Part shown: positions 53,666 to 64,000 of the stretch, one piece after another
Layout of the letters: each line of letters begins with the position of its first letter
How positions within the stretch are numbered: the first letter of the stretch is position 1
NCBI GenBank assembly: GCA_027257055.1
Contig: JAPVLO010000001.1
Location: 11,121,501-11,185,500, forward strand
DNA from: Cephalopachus bancanus
Lineage: Eukaryota; Chordata; Mammalia; Primates; Tarsiidae
DNA length: 64,000 nucleotides
Direction: 5' to 3'
The notes under the pieces: model-generated
Seen by the model: only the letters and a program-made list of their open reading frames with translations
Databases searched by the model: none
Told to the model about the DNA's origin: nothing
Translations under genes and position numbers: made by a program

Positions 53666-54609
53666 ATAGATATTAAAGAAGTATTGTGTGTCATATTAAT
53701 GACAAAATTATAAACTTCTACTCCCTAAAAGTTTTGTTTCCCTCCCTCGCTTCCTTTTATTAATCATATTTTCTTAATCGCAATTTCGCTCTAGTTTAGA
53801 AAGCAAATAAAAAATGTCACTGCCTCTGGGGTGTGGTATTTTAATCACTTCTTAAGTGGGGTCTAAATCAAAATGTCCTTAAGGCTTCAAAGATTTTGTC
53901 TTTGTCATTCTGCCTTCAGAAGAGAGTGTGTTTCCAGACAACAGTGGCAGAAGGAAACCACGAGACCACCTTCGATTATAATTTGTTCATTTGCACTTTA
54001 ATGAATAAATTAGTATGCCACATCAGTTCTGCTCCACTGTCATGATAAAACTTGCATTTATATAACCTGTAATCATTTTTACTATGGGCACAAGGGAGAA
54101 ATTGATTTTTAAAGTTGACAACAACAAATATGGTTATGCTATTGCATAGCCATGAGAATTTGTAAATGACTTGTAGCAACATGCAAGAGACAAGTTACAA
54201 TTAAATGCATGCCAATAGAAATAATTACTTTGATGATGACTGTTATGGCACTAATAAAGAGACAATAAAAGTAGGCACTTCTATGCATTTACAAGTCAAC
54301 AAATTACACTGGAAATAAAATGAATCAGAGTGAAAGGAAGTTTGTGTAGAATTGTTAGTCATTTCTGACTCAATAGCAAATTAGAACCCAAACTTGATTT
54401 GAATTGCAATGCAATCTCACTAAACTACGGTGCTTAGATCCCCCAAGAATTCAGAGCCCAAATTTTATTACTCTTCATTTTCATATTAAAAACCCATTGG
54501 AATCATCAAATCCATTTGAGGATAAACTGTTAATGAAACATCTCACCCTTTCCCATCATGAAAATTGGTGGAGGCTTAGTTATTTACCAAATTTAACCAA
54601 TCCTTTTTT
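53666..54609. other. Unassigned sequence
   Basis: No gene or repeat is recognised. Confidence 0.5.
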
Positions 54610-55180
54610 TTTAGTTATGGAAAATTTTAAACATACAAAAAGAAAATAGAATAATAAATGAACTCTCACTTATCATCACCCAACTTCAACTCATATTCAA
54701 TCATATTTGACCTATATTCCTACCTGTTTTTTCACACTCTGGATTATTTTGAAGTAAATATCAGATATTATATTAATATACTTTATGTTTAAAAACATAG
54801 CTTTAAGCATTATTTCTCATAATGTCAGTATCATTAATTATCACTCATAAATTAGATAATACCTTAATAAATCACTTTCTCTTCTGATATGATAACTTTG
54901 AATAGTTTGTTCAAATCAAAATACAGCAATTGTAACAGGTATTGTGATAGATTGATTTTCAAAAAAGTCTTTTCTAATCTATAACTCTCTCTCTCTCTCC
55001 TCCTTCCAAGTTTTTACCTTCTTGTCTCTCTCTCTCTCCTCTCTTTCTCTCTCACACTCTTTTTCTCTGACCATAATTTTGATTAATAAAACTTGTCACT
55101 TTTCCTGGAGTTTCTTATAGTCTCACATCACTGATTGCATGTCCACGGTGTTGTTTAATATGCCCTTTCTCTCACAATTA
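54610..55180. mobile_element. Ancient interspersed repeat, probably L1-related
   Basis: AAATTTTAAACATACAAAAAG, GAACTCTCACTTATCATCACCC, GGATTATTTTGAAGTAAATATCAG and, after a CT tract, GTTTCTTATAGTCTCACATCACTGATTGC follow a layout common to an old mammalian repeat (ttttaaacttacagaaaagttg ... tgaaccatttgaaagtaagttgc). I cannot fix the family or strand. Confidence 0.4.
54984..55062. repeat. Imperfect (CT)n tract
   Basis: CTCTCTCTCTCTCCTCC, a 15-base break, then TCTCTCTCTCTCTCCTCTCTTTCTCTCTCAC. Confidence 0.9.
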
Positions 55181-55850
55181 GTGTACATTGGTAGTTAATG
55201 TATAGGTTTGATCAGTTTCAGATTTCATTTTTTTTCAGTCGAGTCTTACATACATTTAAGTATTTTCTATGTAGATAAACAATGTACTAACAAACAAGAG
55301 CTTGCATTCTTCACTTACTAATTCATTGCCCATCTTTCTATTGTCACAAATATATACTTAGGTGAACAAAAAACTACTAATCGCTTCAATTTCTATGTAA
55401 GTAGGCTGGAAGAATTGAGGAAATGCTTGGGAAGGGAAATAACTTTTCCTTAAAGCCTTCTGGTGGGGGCTGCTATAGAAAGAATATGGAATGAATAAGA
55501 AGCATGGCTGCTCAGGTAACAGGAAGTAGTAGATAACTGGAATTGGGCTCTGCTGCTGAGGGTGAAGGGAATGACAGACCAGAGGTTTCTACACACATAA
55601 AGACCGTAGATGCACTCGTATATGTGAAGATCTTCAAGGAGTTGGCACAGTGGGAGTATTTGGAGGAAGTCATTAGGAAGAATGAATGGAAGGGTCTAGA
55701 AGAGAAACATGAGCTAAGGGGAGATGTGAGAGGATCAATGAACCAGAAGAACTAGAGAAGAAACGGTGAGAAGGAAAAGGTTCAAATCGGAGGAGGGTGT
55801 GGTGGAGGGCCAACTGTACAGGGATCCAGAACAAGGTGAAAAGGGAAGGA
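55181..55850. other. Unassigned sequence
   Basis: Purine-rich stretch at 55660-55850 with no recognised repeat. Open frames there have no domain. Confidence 0.5.
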
Positions 55851-55851
55851 A

Positions 55852-55990
55852 TCAGCATTTGTTGTGAGCCCACAAGCTTTTATTTAAATCTCCCCAGAAC
55901 CCAGTAAGATAACTATTAGATCCCCATTTATAGTTGAAAGAGGAGGTGAAGCTATTAGCAAATGTGGCCGATGCCTCCCATTGTGTTCCA
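55852..55990 (+). mobile_element. MIR SINE fragment
   Basis: AATCTCCCCAGAACCCAGTAAGATAACTATTAGATCCCCATTTATAG and GAGGAGGTGAAGC match aatcctcacaacaaccctatgaggtaggtactattattatccccattttacagatgagg. Confidence 0.6.
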
Positions 55991-56433
55991 CAGTCTCTGT
56001 TTCCGGGCACACAATCTCGTCTCCAGGAGTTAGGCAAGGCCAAATGATGCACTTCAGGCAATGGCCTGTGTGTAAAAGAGCAGGTGCCACTCTGGCTTGA
56101 ATTATTTCAAACCCAGCGTGTAATGTTTTCCATGCCCTCTTCTCCTGTCTAAGAAAAACTTGCCTCCTTGTTTTGAGATAGCACCTTCATAAAAGGGGTC
56201 CCTGAGCAAGTGTCACAAACAGAAGTCTCATTGTAGACCTGCATTCCACACGTGGGGACAGAGAATTAAACTCTTATTTTCTTAAGCCACTGAAATCTGG
56301 GAGTTTCTTGTACTGGAGCATGCTCTATCTTACATTGATGGATATACCAAATGATAAGATTGCCTAATGGGAGGGAAAAATTGGATCAGGAAGTGGCTTT
56401 GATTATGATATTCATGTAAAGAAGAAAGAATAG

Positions 56434-56818
56434 TTGTATTCATTTTCTAGGGTTGTTGTGACAAAATCGCTTAAAACAAAAGAACTGTAGAATAACGCTC
56501 CCTCTGAAACTTGTAGGGGAGAATCTTTGCTTGCTTTTTCCGAGTTTCTGGTGGTGGCCAGAAATTTTGGACATTCCTTCGTTTGCAGCTGTGTCACTCC
56601 AATCTCAGCCACGTTGTCACATGGCATTCTCCTGCATGTGTCTGTCTTCACAAGGCATTTTTCTCTCCTTATAAGGACGCACGGCATGTTGGATTAGAGT
56701 CCAGGCTAATGACCTCATCTTAACTTGATCATCTACAAAGACCTTATTTCCAAATAAGATCACATTCAGAGATTCTGGGGGTTAGAACCTCAGCACATCT
56801 TGCTCAGGGAACACAATC
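56434..56818 (-). mobile_element. MaLR-type (MLT-like) LTR
   Basis: The plus strand runs TTGTATTCATTTTCTAGGGTTG, GTTGTGACAAAATCGC, GGGGAGAATCTTTGC, CTTCACAAGGCATTTTTCTCTCC, CCTTATTTCCAAATAAGATCACATTCAGAGATTCTGGGGG and GGGAACACAATCTACCC, a MaLR-type LTR in antisense. Nearly complete, old. Confidence 0.7.
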
Positions 56819-57872
56819 TACCCAAAACAACAGTGCTTGGAGGGATGAGGAGCTCCTGTGACCCAGCAAAGCACCATGTATTCTTTTGCAACTTTCCTGT
56901 GGATGAGTATATGGATGTCTGCATGGGCATACACACATGGAGAAATCATGTAGAATGTGTGAGTCTTTCATATGTTCGTATTAGGAGAAGTGTTTGGGTT
57001 TTAATCTATACATGTCTTTATGCTCATGACAAAGGCATTATATACTCTACATTATATCCTCTTTCATGGAATCATGATGTCTTCAAGATTCAAAAGATCA
57101 TCAGATATCAATAGGAATTGTAAAGTGGAAAAACAGATCTTAACCAAGAGACAATGGAACACATCTATAATGCCCAAACTTCTGTTAGAATAATTAAATC
57201 ATTCAGTACTGTGCATGTTTCATAATCCTTAAGTCAAGCATTTTTATTTAGTTTGTCCAACTCTAATGAAACTGTGAGACATCCCTCTAAAAATCTTAGA
57301 ATTACTCCTAGGCATTTTTCTAAATGATCAAAAAATTGCATATAACCGTATTCAGAATGCTGTGTTTATCTTGAATGAGACTGAAACATTTGGTTTATCT
57401 GATTTGTTTAGAATAATATACAAAGTTATTTTGGGCTTGATTATGTTGAAGAGTCATAATAATTGAGACACAATTTTATCTGTTCAAAAATCGGCTTCAA
57501 ATTGTAACCTAAATACTTCTTGGATCAGAATTTCCTCAATGGTCTTGTGAAAGAAAATTGTGAAACATCCTATTTTATTTCAAAGAGAGGTTGCAGTTAA
57601 ATCTACTTCATGTTGTATTTTCTAGCCTTCTCAGGAAATGATGAGAGGAAACTTTGACATCTGTCCGATCGGTAGCTTCTTTTACTGAGAACATGCGCTT
57701 GAGTAAGAATGGAAATAAGTATAAATAAAAATTGGATAGCCTGGTTTTGCTTACTGACGTTTCCAAACATTCTAATGAGACTCTAGGTGATAAGAAGTTT
57801 AAAACTAACTTATGTTTTCAGTACTGTGAGTAATATCATATTTGGAATTTTTTTCCACTAAGAAAAAAGTTC
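56819..57872. other. Unassigned sequence
   Basis: No gene or repeat is recognised. A 104-codon open frame (56800-57114) starts in the LTR and has no domain. Confidence 0.5.
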
Positions 57873-58290
57873 CTATATACATATAATGCAATATTATTTT
57901 GCCTTAGAGAGGAAGAAAACCCTGTTGTATGCTATAACATACGAAAAATTTGAGGTTCAAACGTGAGGACATTGTATTAAGTGAAACAAGCCAATCACAA
58001 AAAAGAAAAATACTGTATGTTTCTATTTATATGAGATACTTAAAGTAGTTGAATTCTTAGAAACAGAAAGTAGAAGAATGGGTAGCAGGGTCTGAGAGGA
58101 GCAGGAAAGGGAGGTTGTTTAATGGATATAGGATTGCATGCTTGCAAAATGCAAAAGTTTTGGGGCGCTGTTTCACAACGTTGTACATATAATTAACACT
58201 ACTTTACTATACACCCAAAAATGGTTGCCATGGTAAATGTTATGTTGGGTTTTTTTTAACCACAATAAAAAAGTATGATATGCAGCAAGA
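57873..58290 (+). mobile_element. Old L1 (L1M-like) 3' end
   Basis: CATATAATGCAATATTATTTTGCC, GGACATTGTATTAAGTGAAACAAGCCAATCACAAAAAG, ATACTGTATGTTTCTATTTATATGAG, AACAGAAAGTAGAAGAATGGG, GTACATATAATTAACACTACTTTACTATACACC and CCACAATAAAAAAG are the C-terminal ORF2 and 3' UTR of an L1M element. Confidence 0.8.
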
Positions 58291-58360
58291 AATAAAAAAT
58301 GAAACCAAAGCTTCCTAGTATTCTTTAACACATCTTCTTTTATTAAACAATCGAAATATC

Positions 58361-58402
58361 TTACAATGCTTACAGTATATCCTACAATGCTTACAATATT
58401 TA
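58361..58402. repeat. 21-bp tandem duplication
   Basis: TACAATGCTTACAGTATATCC is followed by TACAATGCTTACAATATTTA. Confidence 0.8.
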
Positions 58403-60137
58403 AATAGTGTTCCCTTCAGGCATTCAAAATAATTTTGACACAGAGAAGTCTAATTGCCTTAGATGTCAAGCATTTGCTATTGATCCCGAATGAGAAGATG
58501 GCAATGAATCATTTTTCAGATTCCTACCAAAGCACAGAGGTTGCAGTGCCAGATCTTTGTGGATGTGAATTTCAAGGCATGAGCCTACACTAAAATTAAA
58601 TTTTCCACAGCTGCAGCACAAAGAAAAGGTGTGAAAACGCTCGTACTAGCATAATTGGCGTTGCTCAAGCTAGTGTCCTGTCAACTCCCCATCCTCATAT
58701 TGGTGCTTCTGCCCATCCAGACACTGAGGAGTGGGTTCTGCTCTTAAACTCCTCGAGGGCAGAAATGCCAGGTTGCTCTGTTCCCAGTATCCAGCAGAGT
58801 GACTTTTGTAGGCTGCATATCCCATAGACCATATATTTTCAACCAATAAACAAGTGATTAGATAGTAAAGTGAGGTTTATGCACAATAGTCAAGATTTCC
58901 CTTCCACTTCATCTTAAAGGTAAATGATCTGCACCATAATATAGAAATGGAGTCAAGCACAAGTATCTGCCCCAGGTTTGCTAGAAAAGGCAGACAAAAA
59001 CTGTGACTGCAGAAATACTGCCTTCCAACCTGCAACGACTTTACTGGGTGTCAGGGAAAACGTGAATTGGTGGTTTGTTCCTTACTTCTTGCCAAAGAAC
59101 CCTAATTATTCTCCATAACTCAGTCCTGAGCACTCTGCTTTAAACGTCTCCTCTGAGAGCTTCATGCCACAAATAATCATTTCTCAGTTCAATTTCTTTC
59201 CAAACTTTAGGGCTTTCTCTTTAGCGTTTTCAACCCATGGCAACATGACAAAAAAATGGAGAAGCAGAAAAGAACAATACATGCATGAATATCATATTTA
59301 TGGACTTTTATTATTCTGATGATGGATATCGAAGCTTACATTTCAACGATTCCAAGGCCTGTTGTCAGGTTACCGGGAAAAGATTTACTACTTCTCACAG
59401 GGGTATTTTGACTAACAAAGAAGAAGTCATATTCTAGTAGTCTCATTCCATTCCTGGACTGAGTCAGACAGTGTTTAATTCAAAGCTGTTTAATTAAAAG
59501 CTGAGAGGTCCTCTTCTAGAAATATCACTAATTGAATAGATGCCCCAAGCTACAACCTCATTGGCTTGCCGAATAACCCCCAAATATACACTTCATAAAT
59601 ATATTTTTCCTACTCGTTTATTACTTAGCATGACTAGTTCCCATAGACTGCTCTGCCTACATGTCAAGCACCTTGGTAATTGGCTACAATCTGATGAAAT
59701 TGGAAGTCCAATTAGCAAGCAACAATGAGATCGGAAAGCCTATTGTGGGTTCTGTGTATGTAGTATTTCCCTGAGTGTTAAATGCAACAAAGTAAGTCAT
59801 GCCACTGACACAGAGATCATGCTAGAGCACACACAGACTCATAGAGTAATAATAAATCATTAATTATTTTGATAGAAACAATAAAGCCATTCTTAGCATG
59901 TGTAGAGACTTAATACCAGAGAAAGTCATTGTAACACCCTAATTCATGAAATATTTCTCTAAGACTAATAGTTTCTATGAAATCTAGATTAGACTGTACA
60001 GAGATGCTTATTGTACTATAATTTTAATACAAAAATATTATACACTAAAATTTACCTCTCCTTAGGATGAGGAATATTTTATTTTATTTTTAAATTTAGT
60101 TTTATTATAGAGATGTGGGGTACAAATATGGGTTAAC
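58403..60137. other. Unassigned sequence
   Basis: No gene or repeat is recognised in this 1.7 kb. Confidence 0.5.
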
Positions 60138-60480
60138 TACACAAACAAGGAACTCAAGCGAACTGAAAGGGGAAAAACAAACAAGTCTTTCAAAATGTGG
60201 GCAAAGAACATGAGTAGACACTTCTCAAAAGAAGATATATAAGCAGCCAACGGATACATGAAAAAAATTGCCAGAGAAATGCATCAAAACCACAATGAGA
60301 TACCACCTAATTTCAGTAAGGATGGTCCTCATCAATAAATAAAAAAAAAAAAACAATAGATGCTGGTGAGTGCACAGATAAAAGGAAACACTTCTACACG
60401 GTTGGTGGGAGTGCAGGCTAGTTTAATCTCTGCAGAAAGCAGGAATGATTTCAAATATCTAACCCTGAAGGAAAAATTGT
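60138..60480 (+). mobile_element. L1 ORF2 3' fragment
   Basis: AAGGAACTCAAGCGAACTG, AGTAGACACTTCTCAAAAGAAGATATATAAGCAGCC, CAATGAGATACCACCTAATTTCAG and GATGCTGGTGAGTG match L1 ORF2 text also present at 48496-48800. An A13 run has expanded at 60340-60352. Truncated at both ends. Confidence 0.85.
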
Positions 60481-62058
60481 AATTGTTTTGGCTTTCTTTT
60501 GCATTTTGTTTTTTCTTCTCTTTCAGTGTCTGGTCTTTCCTAAGATCTCCAGTGCAAAGCCTGCTTGATCTAAGCCTGCAATCAAAACAAGGTCTGCACA
60601 TGTGGATGAATAAGTTCATAATGCATATTCCAACAAAAGGGTTCAGCCCAATGTTGGAGGTAAGGAATTCTTGTGATAGCCATCATATCTCCTTTATTTT
60701 ATTCCTTCTGCGACACAATATTTATCAATACAACTAATTTCAACCACACTTTCAACTATGCCAACTGATGTTTGCTTTGGAAGAGAAACTGATCTGAGAT
60801 TAACAGAAAATTCAAACTGACAGTGGTGTAGGCAATAAAATTTGAATCCTTCCCATTCACTTGTAAGTAGTCTAGGGCTGGGCTGATTCCCCATAGAATT
60901 GGGGACCCCCAGCTCTTTCTCCCTTGTTTATCTGTTTCCCTCAATATGCAGTTTCCATATCATTTTCCAAGGCATTTGCTTGCACGAATGCCTGCAGAAA
61001 AGAAGAAATGGCAGAAACATATATCTGCTTTTAAGACACATCTTGGGTATTCCAAGAGGCATTCTACTTAGACCCCATTGGCCAGAACTTGGTTACATGG
61101 AAAATGAAACCTTTATTCTGAGTGTCCCTGAGTGTGGCTAACCTCTAGGAGTTATTTTAGAGGCAAAAGAGGAGAAGGAATATTGGGGCTAACTAATCCC
61201 TTACTCAAGAATGAACGTGAAAGGGCAAAAACAAGAAAATGAAAGTTGGGATAAGGAAAGAAACATTACAGCTATGTACTTATAGCTGGGAAATTAATTT
61301 TAAAAAAACTGATAGATACTCTTCTTACCACATATCCCATCACCATCATAAAATAATTCAAGAATTAGTTATCATAATAAATGTTTGAGTCATGAAGCAC
61401 ACCTCTTGGAGAGAGCCATTGGTCACTCTCCGACACATCCAGCCCTGTGCATCAGTTGACTCTTACTGAATATGCACAGATTGCTTGGGCCTGAATAAGG
61501 GTGGCATGAATATTGTTTCAGAATTCACATTCTCCTGACTTCTTGTTTCAGGCCTAGAAGCTGGAAGACAAAGTCTCGCCCTCATTTCCTGTTTGGATAT
61601 ATGAATCAATCACAAGTTTCCTATTTGATCAGCATCTCCCCTGACTGACAGAAGGAGAACCTGGCAGGAGATGGAGAGTAGGATTAGTTACAAAGATGGC
61701 CTGAGTTTTGCTCCATGGGGACGCAAAGCACACACAAAGCCTGCGGCTTCAATAGGATCCTCTTGGGTCCATAAGACAAGTTAACAGCAGATTTCCATAA
61801 CAACGCATTGTGATCAAAGGCCTCTGTGGGCAGGAGTGAGTTGACAGCAAGACACATTCTCCCATTCAGTTCCACACCCCTTGTGCAAAATAATGCAGTC
61901 TTCCATGTTGAAATCATAACTATCTTGAGAGGCGAAGAGGGAAAATATCACCATTGACAAACTACTATGCAAACATGCAGGCAGACTAAAACATTGCTCA
62001 AATCAGGATGGCACCTAGGGAAAACAGGAAGATGAGTTTACTGTAAAAAAAATGCATT
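60481..62058. other. Unassigned sequence
   Basis: No gene or repeat is recognised. Open frames (60483-60737, 60899-61141, 61684-61917) have no domain. Confidence 0.5.
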
Positions 62059-62067
62059 TATGTAAAA

Positions 62068-62357
62068 ATTTTTTTTTTTTTTTTTGAGTTGGAGTCTCAC
62101 TCGGTCGCCCAGACTGGAGTGCAGCGGCCACTCCCAGCCACCGCAGCCTCGACCTGCTGGGCCCCGATGATCCTTCCGCTTCAACCTTCCGAGTAGCCGG
62201 AACTACAGGGGCGCGCTACCATGCCCAGCTGATTTTTTGATTTATTGTAGAGATGACGTCTCGCTGCCCAGGTGAGTCTCAAACCCGCGGGCTCAGGCAA
62301 TTCACTCACCTCAGCCTCCCAAAGGCGCAGGATTACAGGCTGAGCCACCCGGCCGGC
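62068..62357 (-). mobile_element. Alu of the lineage-specific type, full length, young
   Basis: T18 tail, GAGTTGGAGTCTCACTCGGTC, GCTGATTTTTTGATTTATTG, AACCCGCGGGCTCAGGC and a 5' end CAGGCTGAGCCACCCGGCC. TATGTAAAA is duplicated at 62059-62067 and 62358-62366. Many CpGs are intact. Confidence 0.96.
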
Positions 62358-62688
62358 TATGTAAAATATTTATTGTGAAAGGATAATCTTTCTGAAAACG
62401 CTGCCTTTTGCTTCATTGCAAATATACTGAGCAAAGGAGGATAATAGGAACTTTTCTGTTCATAATTTCAGCATTTTCATTCTATGTATATAAAGTACAT
62501 GGTCCTGTGTACTTGTTTTTAGGCACATTCATAAACAGATATAAATTGACTTTTTCTGCCTTGAAATTCTTATGAAAATCCGTTATTCTTTGCATTTAGG
62601 CCACAAAGGGATATTATCCTTCACTAAGATTCGCTCTCAACAAACATCCATATGAAGTTCTCCATGATGGCCAGGCACTCTCCCTTTG
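62358..62688. other. Unassigned sequence
   Basis: Nothing is recognised between the Alu and the LTR. Confidence 0.5.
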
Positions 62689-63122
62689 TGTTAGTTTGCT
62701 ATGGCTGCTGTAACAGATGACCAGAAACGTGGCAAGTTCAAACGTCAGGAATTTGTTCTCTCACATTTCTGGAGATCAGAAATTGAAAGTCAAGTGTCAG
62801 CAGGGCCGCGCTTCTTCCAGAGACTTCAGGGGAGAGTCCACTCTGTCTCCTCTTGCTTCTGGCGGCTGCGGGCCATCCTTGGCATGTAGCCACTTCACTC
62901 TAATCTCTGCTTCTGTCTTCACATGGCTTTCCTCTCTGAGTCTTCTCTTCTGTCTGTGTGACTCTTACAAGGGACACTTGTGATATCAGGCTCAAGAGGA
63001 TGACTTCTGCAAATTCTTAATTATTTGCTTTTTCCAAATGGGTAATGTTGACAGGTTCTGGAGATTAAGGTGTAGACTTGTCTTTTTGGGGGCCTATATT
63101 CATCCCTCTTCTTTCTGTAGGA
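62689..63122 (-). mobile_element. MaLR-type (MLT-like) LTR
   Basis: The plus strand runs TGTGTTAGTTTGCTATGGCTGCTGTAACAGATGACC, GGAATTTGTTCTCTCACATTTCTGG, TCTTCACATGGCTTTCCTCTC, GACTCTTACAAGGGACACTTGTGATATC and GACAGGTTCTGGAGATTAAGGTG, a MaLR-type LTR in antisense. It is the clearest LTR of this type in the window. The open frames at 62701-62983 are its shadows. Confidence 0.75.
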
Positions 63123-63159
63123 TATGAGTTATTGTACATTTTAATTTTATCTCCTGTAA

Positions 63160-63510
63160 TGCCTTCCTCCTCCAGTGACTGACTCACCATCAGGTAGGTC
63201 AATTGTTCTGTTTTGTGCATTTTGCACATTCCATTTCCTCTGCCTTTATGAAGTTCTCTTTCTTCCCAACTTGTGAACTCCTATCCATTATATGCCAAAA
63301 ATTTCCAGTTACTGTCTTCATGTGTCTTTCTTCCAAGGAAAGCACCGTGCTCTCCCTCTGACTTTCCATGGCACCTTATGCACTCCTTATTAGAGCAATT
63401 ATCAGGTGCATTCCAATCTGTATTACAAACATCCTCATCTGATTGTGGTTTCTCTACCAGAGAATCTCATGATTCATCTCTGTATTTATGTTTAATAACT
63501 GGAGCACAAT
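63160..63510 (+). mobile_element. Possible L2 LINE fragment
   Basis: GTGCATTTTGCACATTCCATTTCCTCTGCC, CAACTTGTGAACTCCTATCC and CACCTTATGCACTCC are spaced as in L2 (gcacatgctgttccctctgcc ... aactcctactcatcc). Confidence 0.4.
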
Positions 63511-63724
63511 AGTTACTGCTAGATACTGTATCAAAATATTCAACTTTTCTTATTAATAGTAAATTTAGATGTTTTAAATAATCATAAAAGACAAAAATAG
63601 TACTACCTATAATCAAGTGAAAAAACAGGAAATACTAATTGTACATAGCTTTTCAGTATTTATATATTTTTCATTGTGCGTATACCTTTGTATGTATATG
63701 AAACGTCACAAAAATCAACATGTA

Positions 63725-63798
63725 CAGTCTTCATCTTTCTGCAACATAGTATATGCCTAATAAATATTTGTTTAATAAGTTAATGAACTGAAAAATGA
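63725..63798 (+). mobile_element. L2 LINE 3' end
   Basis: GCAACATAGTATATGCCTAATAAATATTTGTTTAATAAGTTAATGAAC is the L2 3' terminal pattern. It is probably the continuation of 63160-63510. Confidence 0.6.
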
Positions 63799-64000
63799 AA
63801 TAATTAAAAGCTACCACCTAAAGAGTGCTAACATGATCACAGAAAAAAAGATTTGGAGACACGATTACCTTTGCACAAATATGGGCTTCTGCTTGGGTTC
63901 CTAAGCATTTATTTTTCAGATCCTATCATAAGGGGTTTGATTACCATTCAAACTGCATACAATTTTAAGTACAGAAGTGGAAGAATCTGTCTGAACGGTG

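Overview
This is 64 kb of primate nuclear DNA that looks intergenic or intronic. I find no protein-coding gene, exon chain, tRNA, rRNA or snRNA that I can support. The only coding-like signals are decayed pieces of transposon proteins: L1 ORF1 and ORF2, and a mariner transposase. The many 60-150 codon open frames are chance or repeat-derived.

Organism: Alu elements (7SL-derived dimers, on both strands) show a primate. One coherent and rather young Alu group (for example 53368-53649, 34614-34901, 62068-62357, 51531-51794, 25301-25523) has features unlike anthropoid AluS/AluY: a CTACAATAAA stretch before the middle A-rich linker, GGTGGCCGGGAGCG in the right arm, and GAGACTCCAACTC before the A-tail. 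It also lacks the right-arm changes I associate with lemurs and galagos. No tRNA-derived SINEs of the galago or treeshrew type are seen, and the youngest L1 3' ends are not the anthropoid type. By exclusion I infer a tarsier. This is an inference and should be checked by aligning the Alus.

Layout: 1-5.8 kb has MaLR-type LTR, L2, hAT MITE, MIR, old L1 and two tandem Alus. 5.8-10.3 kb is mostly unrecognised AT-rich sequence, with two tiny retrocopies of an endogenous-retrovirus LTR R region. 10.3-14.4 kb holds an old L1/HAL1, an L2 interrupted by an LTR, and an inverted second copy of part of the L1/HAL1 flanked by a direct repeat. 14.4-25 kb is sparse, with MIR and L2 fossils and large microsatellites. 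25-28.3 kb has Alus, an L1 3' end and a Tigger-like DNA transposon. 28.3-33 kb is quiet, with MIRs. 33-36 kb is an AT-rich palindrome region invaded by Alus. 36.3-39.1 kb is a long old L1 ORF2 fragment. 39-47 kb has MaLR-type LTRs with nested Alus, a mariner transposase remnant and a solo LTR. 47.8-53.7 kb is dense in L1 and Alu, including a 5'-inverted L1. 54-64 kb has further LTR, L1, L2, MIR and one young Alu.

The elements do not work together as a pathway. The window records successive insertions: L2 and MIR first, then MaLR, hAT and Tigger elements, then old L1 and AluJ-like copies, then the lineage-specific Alu and L1. I found no convincing new biological system. The best leads are the inverted duplication at 10.5/12.8 kb, the processed LTR-terminated transcripts at 6.3/7.8 kb, and the 55-bp-arm palindrome at 34.9 kb. 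Family names are from recognition by eye, without a repeat library, so boundaries of old repeats are good to about 20-50 bases.
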